A DNA stretch of 8,455 bases from Syntrophaceae bacterium. GTDB lineage: Bacteria > Desulfobacterota > Desulfomonilia > Desulfomonilales > Desulfomonilaceae. Below, piece by piece: positions 1 through 6,265 of this stretch; the stretch's first letter is position 1, and every line of letters starts with the position of its first letter. The position numbers and the translations under genes were made by a program. The DNA is taken from NCBI GenBank assembly GCA_014874425.1, contig JACWAG010000240.1:1-8455 (forward strand), written 5' to 3'. A model generated the notes under the pieces. The model was not told the origin of the DNA, made no database searches, and saw nothing but the letters and a program-made list of their open reading frames with translations.

Positions 1-207
1 AACTTATACTTCTGAACTCGTCGACTTTTTTCTATCAATTCATTGAAACTGGTTGCCCGGCTCGGTCCAAGCAATAGAAAAACAGGACGGATGTCCCAAA
101 TGATCAGAAAAATCAATCCATTTAATGTGAGATTCACAAAGGGCTACACTTCGGTTTGTACCAAGAATAACAGGGTCTTTCGCATAGCTTTTTGGTGCAT
201 ATTACAC

Positions 208-3138
208 TCAGCTAGTGTGCAATTCAACATTTTCAATCGTTTCGAATAATTCTTGAGCATTGATGGGCTTGGAAACGTATCTATCCATACCAGCTTCAAA
301 ACATCGCTCTCGGTCACCTGCCATAGCATATGCTGTCATGGCTATGATGGGAATACGTGGTCGTCCGGTCAAACTCTCTCTTGTTCGAATAGCTTGAGTG
401 GCTTCTAAGCCGTCCATTCCCGGCATCTGAACGTCCATCAGTATGATATCAAACTTCTCTCTTTCAATTGCCTCAACCGCCTGTTTGCCATCCTGAGCGA
501 CAGACACTTTATGTCCCATCCTTTTTATTAAGCTAACAGCCAATTTCTGGTTTATCAGGTTGTCTTCAGCTAACAGAATGTTAAGGCTCCGTTTGGTTTT
601 GCGGATCGAATGACGTGTCAACAAGGAGGGCCTGGTCTTGGTAACGGCGTTTTTCTGCAATGAACCATATATCGTCTCCAAGAGCTGCTGTTGGTTAATA
701 GGTTTGAGCAAGTAAGCTGATATTCCTAGCTCCAGACACCTAGCGGCATCACCACGCTGGCCGGCCGACGTGAGCATTATCATCGTTGAATTGGAGATAC
801 TCGGGTCAGCCTTGATCTTTTCAGCTAATTCAAATCCGTCCATTCCCGGCATCATGTAATCAACCAGAACTATTGCAAAGGGGTTCCCCGTGACTTCACA
901 CTTTTTCATCTCCTCAATGGCCGCCTTCCCTCCATCTACTGAGGTTGGTTTCATTCCATAAGCTCTGAGGGATTCTTCGAGGATACGTCTGTTTGTAGCA
1001 TTATCGTCAACAACCAATACGTTGACACCCCTAAAGCTTGAGACGTCTAACGGAATACGCCTGGATGCGGGTTCAGATGAGAGTGACAACCAGACCATAA
1101 AGTGAAAAACGCTTCCTTTACCCATTTCACTCTGGACCCAGATTCGTCCCTTCATCATCTCAACCAATCGTGCCGTAATTGACAGGCCCAGGCCAGTGCC
1201 GCCGTATACCCTTGTAGTTGAGCCATCAGCTTGTTCAAAAGCGTTAAATATCTTCTCTTGCTTTTCAAGCGGGATCCCTATACCAGTGTCCGTAATGGAA
1301 AATTGTATACAAATTTCCTCATTTGTTTCTACTTCCAATTTAGCGCTGACGGCAATCTCACCCTCGGATGTAAATTTGATGGCGTTACCAATCAGATTGA
1401 CGAGAATCTGACGAATTCGTCCAGGATCACCGATAACAGCGTCGGGAATGTTGGAAGGAATACTGTATACTAATTCCAACCCCTTATTGTCAGCCCCAAT
1501 CGCCATAGTGGTCATGGCGTCTGAGATACAATCCCTCAAACTGAATTGCGTCGGAGACAGTTCCAACTTACCGGCTTCAATTTTGGAAAAATCCAATATA
1601 TCGTTTATCAATCCAAGCAGAGAATCAGCAGAGGTCATTATTGACTGAAGATAATCCCGCTGCTCCTCATTTATTTGCGAGTTTAACGCAAGTTGGGTCA
1701 TACCAATGATTCCATTCATTGGAGTCCTGATCTCGTGGCTCATGTTCGCTAGAAATTCACTTTTGGCTACGCTCGCCTGTTCCGCAAGTCTGCGAGCTTG
1801 GATTAACTCAGTGACATCTATGAAAGATTCTATTCCCCCTATAATTGTTCCCTCATCATCTCTCTCTACAGAGGCATTTTTCAAAACGGTCAGGACACGC
1901 CCGTTTTTGGTTCGTATGGAACACTGATGTCGGACAAGACGATCCTTTGCCCCCAATTGAAACAGGCTATAAGGTTCGTCGCTCCCGTCTTCGCCAAGGA
2001 CACTGGACGATTTACCAATTATGTCTTCTCTCTCAAAACCTGTGATTAAACAGAACTCTTCGTTAACTCCAGTAACTATTCCGGCAGAGTCGAGGGTGAA
2101 TATGGCCGTTGCAGCGGTAGACAGCAGACGTTGCTGCTCCTGGTTTGCACGACGCAACCGATCTTCCGCCTGCTTGCGCTCGGTGATGTCTCTTGCGATT
2201 GACTGGAATCCAACAAAGGTCTCTCCTTCAAATACTATTTGAGTACTTTGCCCTATCCACAAAGTCATACCTTGTTTGGTAACCATTGGGAACTCATAGT
2301 AAGTGACCGGAAGTCTCTTTATGAATTGGCGGCCATAAAATCTAATAACCTCTTCCTTGTGATCTGGATGAATCAACTCAGTAAAGTGTTTTCCAAGGAT
2401 TTCATTCTCAGCGTAACCGGTTAATCGCAAAACCACAGGATTGACAAAAGTGAAGAATCCCCCCTGATCGGTTTGAAAAATGATATCACTTGCATTTTCT
2501 ACAAGGCGCCGATAGCGTTCTGCGATTTCCTTAGTCGCTGCCTCTTCAGACCGCTTGCGATCGGTGATGTCAGTAACCGCTGTAAGGATCACATGGCCAC
2601 CACTGTTCTCCTCCGCCGGTTCCGCAGACGTACCCATTCGGACACTTTCGACGCAGGCATAAAACAACGAACCATCTTGCCGTTTGAGACTCAGCTCGCA
2701 ATTGTGTTTCTCTTCATGCCCAAGCACCGTAATGATATGCTGATCCCACTGGTCTAGATTCTCGGGAGCTACAAAGCGCCCAAAACCTCGCATAATCAAT
2801 TCTGAACGGGGCATTCCGAGCAGCGCCGCTCCGGTCAGGTTGACTTCTTTGATGAGCCCCTTATAGTTAAGAATAAAGTATCCAACAGGAATGAAATCAT
2901 AAAGTTCTTGGTACTTATTCCTGGACTTTTCCAATTCGAGCTGAACTCTCTTAAGTTCCTCATTCTGTATCTCTAGCTCAACCTGGTGGACATGGAGTTC
3001 GTGGATTATTTCTTCAGGGGTTTTGTCTTTCGGTTCAGAAGGTACACCACCCGGGAACTTGCCGAGTTTCTCCTCAGCGGCGTCTCTCAAGGTGCTTTCG
3101 CTACTTCCATTTTCGTCCAGGTCTCTTTTGTTTTCCAT
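208..3138 (-). CDS. Hybrid sensor histidine kinase/response regulator (3 PAS, HisKA, HATPase, 2 REC)
   Basis: This 976-aa protein is a complete phosphorelay kinase that senses a signal, autophosphorylates on histidine and passes phosphate to its own receiver domains. Residues about 40-80 form a charged coiled coil. PAS domains follow at about 72-195, 205-322 and 330-447, each ending in a PAC-like D(I/V)T motif. A second helix leads to HisKA, with the H-box FLANMSHEIRTPMNG and phospho-acceptor His468. The HATPase has its N box at NLIGNAIKFT (Asn585), G1 at DTGIGI (617-622) and G2 at GGTGLGLS (646-653). REC1 has D711/D712, phospho-Asp760, T790 and K812. REC2 has E858/D859, phospho-Asp902, T935 and K957. 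All catalytic residues appear intact. I see no signal peptide, transmembrane segment, Hpt or output domain, so it should be cytosolic and need a separate Hpt or partner. The ATG start has AAGGA nine bases upstream. No cognate regulator is in view, so the ligand is unknown. Confidence 0.96.
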   Translation of the reverse strand: MENKRDLDENGSSESTLRDAAEEKLGKFPGGVPSEPKDKTPEEIIHELHVHQVELEIQNEELKRVQLELEKSRNKYQELYDFIPVGYFILNYKGLIKEVNLTGAALLGMPRSELIMRGFGRFVAPENLDQWDQHIITVLGHEEKHNCELSLKRQDGSLFYACVESVRMGTSAEPAEENSGGHVILTAVTDITDRKRSEEAATKEIAERYRRLVENASDIIFQTDQGGFFTFVNPVVLRLTGYAENEILGKHFTELIHPDHKEEVIRFYGRQFIKRLPVTYYEFPMVTKQGMTLWIGQSTQIVFEGETFVGFQSIARDITERKQAEDRLRRANQEQQRLLSTAATAIFTLDSAGIVTGVNEEFCLITGFEREDIIGKSSSVLGEDGSDEPYSLFQLGAKDRLVRHQCSIRTKNGRVLTVLKNASVERDDEGTIIGGIESFIDVTELIQARRLAEQASVAKSEFLANMSHEIRTPMNGIIGMTQLALNSQINEEQRDYLQSIMTSADSLLGLINDILDFSKIEAGKLELSPTQFSLRDCISDAMTTMAIGADNKGLELVYSIPSNIPDAVIGDPGRIRQILVNLIGNAIKFTSEGEIAVSAKLEVETNEEICIQFSITDTGIGIPLEKQEKIFNAFEQADGSTTRVYGGTGLGLSITARLVEMMKGRIWVQSEMGKGSVFHFMVWLSLSSEPASRRIPLDVSSFRGVNVLVVDDNATNRRILEESLRAYGMKPTSVDGGKAAIEEMKKCEVTGNPFAIVLVDYMMPGMDGFELAEKIKADPSISNSTMIMLTSAGQRGDAARCLELGISAYLLKPINQQQLLETIYGSLQKNAVTKTRPSLLTRHSIRKTKRSLNILLAEDNLINQKLAVSLIKRMGHKVSVAQDGKQAVEAIEREKFDIILMDVQMPGMDGLEATQAIRTRESLTGRPRIPIIAMTAYAMAGDRERCFEAGMDRYVSKPINAQELFETIENVELHTS

Positions 3139-3147
3139 ATCTCAAGA

Positions 3148-3152
3148 TCCTT
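3148..3152 (-). promoter_or_regulatory. Shine-Dalgarno for the hybrid kinase
   Basis: AAGGA lies nine bases upstream of the kinase ATG on the minus strand. It supports this start over downstream methionines. Confidence 0.6.
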
Positions 3153-3203
3153 ACAACCGTCTCGAGCCAAAATGACATTGGACTTGCAGGCCATCTCCGT
3201 AGT

Positions 3204-3263
3204 CTAGAAATAATTCAGGGTAAAGTTTCCCATCGCAGTCTGCGACAAATACCGTGGGTGCAT
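3204..3263 (-). CDS. Possible 19-codon leader ORF upstream of the kinase
   Basis: An ATG at 3263-3261 follows a full AGGAGG (3273-3268) with a gap of only four bases, shorter than usual. The reading frame runs 19 codons to TAG and would give MHPRYLSQTAMGNFTLNYF, with no recognisable run of regulatory codons. A 5-bp inverted repeat with a 3-nt loop lies inside it. The perfect Shine-Dalgarno is the main reason to list it. It could be a leader peptide or chance. Confidence 0.2.
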   Translation of the reverse strand: MHPRYLSQTAMGNFTLNYF

Positions 3264-3346
3264 TCGGCCTCCTAATGTTCACTTATATGGCTTTCCAAAC
3301 CAAAAAACTGTAGCGTCATGTTACAATTTCTTATGAGGCAATCGTA

Positions 3347-3368
3347 TCCGAAATTAATTAATTTCGGA
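3347..3368. repeat. Perfect 22-bp palindrome
   Basis: The half-site TCCGAAATTAA is followed immediately by its exact reverse complement. The two flanking bases on each side do not pair. It begins two bases downstream (minus-strand sense) of a TATAAT hexamer, so it would cover a transcription start. That suits an operator for a dimeric regulator. No T-tract follows on either strand, which argues against an intrinsic terminator. Confidence 0.55.
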
Positions 3369-3370
3369 AT

Positions 3371-3376
3371 ATTATA
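3371..3376 (-). promoter_or_regulatory. Candidate -10 hexamer for the kinase gene
   Basis: A consensus TATAAT reads on the minus strand about 230 bases before the kinase start. No good -35 is present: the hexamer 17 bases upstream is AAGATC. If real, it would be a weak or activator-dependent promoter with its start site inside the adjacent palindrome. In AT-rich DNA this could be chance. Confidence 0.3.
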
Positions 3377-3419
3377 CTTAACAAACCCAACGTGATCTTT
3401 GTTTTCTGTACTCTGTATA

Positions 3420-3458
3420 GAAAAGTGACATCTCTTTACCAGCAAGAAGGGGATGTCA
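3420..3458 (-). terminator. Weak terminator candidate after the MBL operon
   Basis: TGACATC two bases after the MBL stop codon pairs perfectly with GATGTCA 19 bases further on (plus-strand arms 3426-3432 and 3452-3458). It is followed in the minus sense by CTTTTCT. A few inner bases can extend the stem imperfectly. The position fits a terminator, but the loop is long and the T-tract short. Confidence 0.35.
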
Positions 3459-3460
3459 AC

Positions 3461-4594
3461 TCATTTGCTTATGCTCTGAGCACTTCCGTAGAGTCGGACA
3501 TCCCAACCACTGTCAGAATCTAGAATCTTACACCGCAATCTAATTTGTCCCCATCCCTGGTTGACATTACGAATGTTTTTGGAGAATTGCGCCACCATGT
3601 CTCTAGTTACGCCATCAGGATAACGATGATGCCGAGAATTCACTGGTGCTGTTATATAGGCATTAGAAGTTAATGAAGCAATTCGTTGTAAATCTTTTTC
3701 GGAAGGTAAGCGGTTTCGCCCTAAAATAAACGGACTGAGCAATGCGAGTGAATTCTTTTGAAGATGTCTATCCCATAAACGAGCATCATGCCCACTAGAA
3801 GACCCATGATGAGGAACCTTGAACACCCTGGCTCTCTTGTCTGGAATAATTAATGACCGATCTATTATTGCTGACCATCCTGTATTAGATTCACCTGTGT
3901 TTTCAAGATCAGAACCTAAGAGTATTTTATGATCATTGACCTCGATCCACAAAACAACTGCGAAATAATTTGGTCCTTCTGATTGTATTCTCTTTTTCGG
4001 TTGGCATTCTTTGGGTAAAAATTGAGAAAGTGTCTCATTAGCATACCGCATTGCATTGTGTGAGGGAGATAGAGTATGAGCACTGACATCAACTTTTCTA
4101 TTTCCTAATAGAATGTCACTTCTGTATACTAATTTATTGGGGCCAGCGCTTTGAAGATGCTCAAACTTTGGGTTTTGTGTTTCCCTTTCATTTAGAATTC
4201 TAAAAATTTCTATGAATTCGTCAATCCCACGGCTCGTACTTGTATCAGGGAATTCCGATGATAACCGAAGTTTACGAAAAGATCCCTTGTCAAGCGCTTC
4301 AGACAACACCAAACTAGCTGAAACACATTCTCTATAAATACTACTTATTCCCCTCACATGATCGTCATGCCAGTGACTTGCTACAATTAGTTTTACGGAA
4401 TTCTTAACGTCTACTCCTAATTGTTGCAGGTAATCCAAGGATGCGGGATGATTTGACTTTGGATTAAGGCACGAATCAATAAGAATCCAGGAGTTATTAC
4501 CGACGTGAATGACAACAGACTCCCCATACCCAGGCCCAAAAAGAGAGAGTTCCATTTCATCTAATGCTGGAGGATTTAATTGCTCATCCGACAT
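3461..4594 (-). CDS. Stand-alone ComEC/Rec2-type MBL-fold metallo-hydrolase
   Basis: This 377-aa protein has a metallo-beta-lactamase fold of the kind found at the C-terminus of ComEC/Rec2. Signs are an N-terminal beta region with WILIDSC (36-42), the metal motif HWHDDH (74-79, HxHxDH), GSD (227-229, metal-bridging Asp229), KVPHHGSSSG (259-268) and a histidine-rich RHHRYP near 321-326. Known relatives are hydrolases, often phosphodiesterases or nucleases; the substrate here cannot be read from sequence. Unlike ComEC it has no membrane segments or signal peptide, so it should be cytosolic. It is last in a three-gene operon and overlaps the preceding gene by 11 bp. ATG at 4594 is chosen. A TTG directly before it (4597) would add one residue, and neither has a clear Shine-Dalgarno, so translation is probably coupled. 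It may be an effector of its operon. Confidence 0.88.
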   Translation of the reverse strand: MSDEQLNPPALDEMELSLFGPGYGESVVIHVGNNSWILIDSCLNPKSNHPASLDYLQQLGVDVKNSVKLIVASHWHDDHVRGISSIYRECVSASLVLSEALDKGSFRKLRLSSEFPDTSTSRGIDEFIEIFRILNERETQNPKFEHLQSAGPNKLVYRSDILLGNRKVDVSAHTLSPSHNAMRYANETLSQFLPKECQPKKRIQSEGPNYFAVVLWIEVNDHKILLGSDLENTGESNTGWSAIIDRSLIIPDKRARVFKVPHHGSSSGHDARLWDRHLQKNSLALLSPFILGRNRLPSEKDLQRIASLTSNAYITAPVNSRHHRYPDGVTRDMVAQFSKNIRNVNQGWGQIRLRCKILDSDSGWDVRLYGSAQSISK

Positions 4595-5141
4595 CAAAGA
4601 GGTTTTCTAATTCTTTTGCTCTAGCTTCAAAAGTCTTCACTTCTTGCCTTGTCCACATCAACCGGCGGAATCGGATTAATGAATCACGTACTCGCCCAGA
4701 AACTTTTTCACGATACCCAATTGTCCAATAAAATACAGCCCCAAGTGAGATTAATGCTTGGTCATCCTCAGACACAACATCAAAGGAGAATTCTGCATAT
4801 TGATCCGGTCCTTCCCCCTTTAAACAGACAAGCGTAGCTTCAAAAGTATCCTTACCCACATGAGACACATACCCCTCCCATTTCTGAACTGCTATAAAAC
4901 CTTCCTGGGCTTGAACTAATGTGTGGGGAAGTAATTTTTTCTCGTCTTGTGGCCTAGATTGTAGATATTCCGAACTTGGTTCTGAACTGGGGTTGGGAAC
5001 TGGGACATTAGTTTCATCTTCTTTGTCATGATTTATTTGAAAATTAAGAAAATACTCTAAATTTGAATCTTTGTATGTCTCTTCCAAATCTAGAGTCATT
5101 GAGCTACTGGGTTCATAGGCAACCGAACTACTAGCTGGCAT
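4584..5141 (-). CDS. Unrecognised 185-aa protein: disordered N-terminus plus beta-rich C-terminal domain
   Basis: I cannot name a function. Residues 1-72 are rich in Ser, Pro, Glu and Asp (for example VPVPNPSSEPSSEY), with one hydrophobic patch LEYFLNFQI at 28-36, so they probably form a flexible tail. Residues about 73-162 alternate in a beta-barrel-like way: EGFIAVQKWEGYVSHV, DTFEATLVCLKG, AEFSFDVVSEDD, then GAVFYWTIGYRE and DSLIRFRRLMWTRQE. The last 23 residues form a charged helix. The FYW-IGYR and IRFRRL-WT segments look like family signatures and recall small hypothetical proteins I have seen, but that is memory, not a search. GGGGGA lies five bases before the ATG. The gene overlaps its upstream neighbour by 11 bp and the MBL gene by 11 bp, pointing to a shared task. 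It could be an adaptor or regulator. Confidence 0.8.
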   Translation of the reverse strand: MPASSSVAYEPSSSMTLDLEETYKDSNLEYFLNFQINHDKEDETNVPVPNPSSEPSSEYLQSRPQDEKKLLPHTLVQAQEGFIAVQKWEGYVSHVGKDTFEATLVCLKGEGPDQYAEFSFDVVSEDDQALISLGAVFYWTIGYREKVSGRVRDSLIRFRRLMWTRQEVKTFEARAKELENLFDVG

Positions 5142-5802
5142 TTTCGTCCCCCAAAACAGTTATAGAATCTGCTATTGTCCGACTTCTAATCAAAGATTTG
5201 TTCCAGCTATTGGTAAGAATATCCGAAACGGTTGGTGATGAGAGTGAGACTTTGTTAACATTTGTTAAATCATAATGATCATTCACTTCTATGTAAATTC
5301 CAGGTCTTACTATTCCAGATGGCTCTATTTTTACTCCTACAAAGCCGGGGAATTTATCTTCCCTGTAACTGCGAACGACTAAACTTGCCATACCAGTGTT
5401 AGGCAAAACACTCTGCCGATTTTTCTCTGGCGCAAAACGATTACACAACAATCTTAACTTGCGGTCTGATTCCAATCCAAAATGGAAATTCATGTTCACG
5501 CCCATCTGTCGAAGTGGAGTGTGGCTAAGTAATTCAAAGATCCCCAAGACCAAATCTCGGAGTGGCTCAAAATACGCTTCCTGACTAGTGGCAATCTGAA
5601 ATTTTTGGCGAACCACATTCACTTCTAGCCAATTAATGGTAAAAATGGCTACATCAGGATGTACCATCCTGGTTTGCGCTTTGTCCGCCTCTTGTTGACC
5701 TATCAAACCATTGGCAGAAAACCACGACGGATGGAAAATGGCCGGATTAAAGTTGCCGATAAGGACAACACTCAATAATTGATTTTTCAAAATGGGTGGC
5801 AT
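5131..5802 (-). CDS. Unrecognised 223-aa protein, first gene of the MBL operon
   Basis: I do not recognise this protein with confidence. It is soluble, without signal peptide or membrane segments, and has alternating beta strands and helices. Notable segments are SVVLIGNFNPAIFHPSWF (11-28), VAIFTINWLEVNVV (51-64), a helix ending in SHTPLRQMGVNMNFHFG (93-109), and GIVRPGIYIEVNDHYDL (163-179) followed by a C-terminal helix. The order recalls the TIGR04255 group of sporadically distributed conserved proteins, but the resemblance is loose and unverified. There is no visible catalytic motif. It overlaps the next gene by 11 bp. The ATG has GGAG ten bases upstream, and that GGAG overlaps one arm of a perfect inverted repeat, suggesting control of translation. 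A role as sensor or scaffold for the two downstream proteins is possible but inferred. Confidence 0.8.
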   Translation of the reverse strand: MPPILKNQLLSVVLIGNFNPAIFHPSWFSANGLIGQQEADKAQTRMVHPDVAIFTINWLEVNVVRQKFQIATSQEAYFEPLRDLVLGIFELLSHTPLRQMGVNMNFHFGLESDRKLRLLCNRFAPEKNRQSVLPNTGMASLVVRSYREDKFPGFVGVKIEPSGIVRPGIYIEVNDHYDLTNVNKVSLSSPTVSDILTNSWNKSLIRSRTIADSITVLGDENAS

Positions 5803-5814
5803 AGCTCAATATCT

Positions 5815-5837
5815 CCGTTACGCTGAATTCGTAACGG
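5815..5837 (-). promoter_or_regulatory. Inverted repeat overlapping the ribosome-binding site of the MBL operon
   Basis: In minus-strand sense, CCGTTACG, a 7-base loop (AATTCAG) and CGTAACGG form a perfect 8-bp stem. The last GG of the stem is the start of the GGAG Shine-Dalgarno (5816-5813) of the 223-aa gene, with the ATG ten bases on. In RNA the hairpin would partly hide the ribosome-binding site. In DNA it is a 23-bp operator-like dyad. No T-tract follows, so it is not a terminator. Confidence 0.5.
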
Positions 5838-5877
5838 TTGACCAAGAATTCGTGGACTGACTGATTATCAAGAATTC
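5825..5877. repeat. Three GAATTC hexamers within 53 bp
   Basis: GAATTC occurs at 5825-5830, 5846-5851 and 5872-5877. The first two share GAATTCGT exactly 21 bp apart, about two helical turns. The last two share CAAGAATTC. They lie between the candidate promoter and the start of the 223-aa gene and could be a repeated regulator site, or chance in AT-rich DNA. Confidence 0.35.
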
Positions 5878-5893
5878 TGCCTGTAATTACTTA

Positions 5894-5921
5894 ATGTTAC
5901 CATAACTTGTCGATTTGTCAA
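5894..5921 (-). promoter_or_regulatory. Candidate sigma-70 promoter of the three-gene MBL operon
   Basis: On the minus strand a consensus TTGACA (5921-5916) is followed, after 16 bases, by TAACAT (5899-5894, four of six matches to TATAAT). It sits about 90 bases before the 223-aa gene, leaving a leader that contains the GAATTC hexamers and the ribosome-binding-site hairpin. A second TTGACA at 5965-5960 has no good partner. Confidence 0.4.
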
Positions 5922-5995
5922 TAACTTACATACCACAAAACAATGCTGCCATAGTAGTTTGTCAAATATGATCCTCTAAGAGAAAGACAACTGAT

Positions 5996-6181
5996 TCAAT
6001 TTATTTTAGTTTCACTAAAAATACATTCTTCTCTTGTTTTCTTCTTCGGTTCGTATTTCTTCGGCTTCGTAGCCAACAAAACATCTACCACTTCATCAAA
6101 TTTCATTGGATATAATGATAAAGGTTTCTGAATTTTCAGGTCTTCTGGTTGTTTTTTCTTGTGACAAGTGTCTTTATTCAA
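5996..6181 (-). CDS. Small lysine-rich protein (61 aa), third gene of the methyltransferase cluster
   Basis: I cannot assign a function. The protein has 14 lysines in 61 residues, a hydrophilic N-terminus, a central segment KPLSLYPMKFDEVVDVLLAT (19-38) likely to form one amphipathic helix, and a basic tail KPKKYEPKKK. This proline-leucine helix followed by lysines recalls short conserved bacterial proteins with a PLSL-P-F-E/D-x-x-x-x-LL pattern; that is recollection only. The start is TTG, supported by CGGAGAAA with GGAG exactly eight bases upstream. The coding frame starts 84 bases after the DUF4928 stop in the same direction, with no terminator between, so co-transcription is likely. The basic tail suggests nucleic-acid or protein contact. 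An antisense ORF over the same bases (6106-6321) looks less convincing. Confidence 0.62.
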   Translation of the reverse strand: MNKDTCHKKKQPEDLKIQKPLSLYPMKFDEVVDVLLATKPKKYEPKKKTREECIFSETKIN

Positions 6182-6189
6182 AACAATTT

Positions 6190-6193
6190 CTCC
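6190..6193 (-). promoter_or_regulatory. Shine-Dalgarno supporting the TTG start of the small protein
   Basis: GGAG within CGGAGAAA lies eight bases before the TTG at 6181-6179. This is the main evidence that the unusual start codon, and so the small gene, is real. Confidence 0.55.
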
Positions 6194-6265
6194 GAACTGA
6201 TAGAAGGGAAGCTAAAGGGTTTTCTTTGATGCCTGTTGTTTTACATGCTGGTTTCCAAGTTTATT

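Larger units (their letters stand above)
3139..3460. other. 322-bp intergenic region between kinase and MBL operon
   Basis: No substantial gene is visible in this gap. In minus-strand order it holds an inverted repeat just after the MBL stop, a TATAAT hexamer, a perfect 22-bp palindrome, a TATAAG hexamer, and an AGGAGG-preceded 19-codon ORF containing a small hairpin (TCGCA-GAC-TGCGA at 3233-3245). The kinase ribosome-binding site follows. I infer that it is both the 3' end of the MBL operon and the leader/control region of the kinase gene. Confidence 0.6.

Noticed and set aside
43..249. 68-codon plus-strand ORF at the left end
   Set aside because: It runs antisense into the kinase 3' end, has no convincing ribosome-binding site, and its translation shows no domain. 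The 1-207 stretch otherwise shows nothing I can support.
144..329. 61-codon minus-strand ORF
   Set aside because: It is a frame-shifted shadow of the kinase C-terminus, where the REC2 reading frame is intact.
2473..2757. 94-codon plus-strand ORF, longest inside the kinase gene
   Set aside because: It lies wholly antisense to a PAS-coding part of an intact kinase, and its translation shows no domain.
3283..3288. TATAAG on the minus strand as a -10 for the kinase
   Set aside because: No acceptable -35 lies 16-18 bases upstream (nearest is CAGTTT).
3347..3368. Palindrome as an intrinsic terminator
   Set aside because: No T-tract follows on either strand and the stem is mostly A-T, so an operator reading fits better.
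3461..4594. Annotation of the MBL protein as competence gene comEC
   Set aside because: Only the hydrolase domain matches. The membrane channel and N-terminal domains are absent, so the competence name would mislead.
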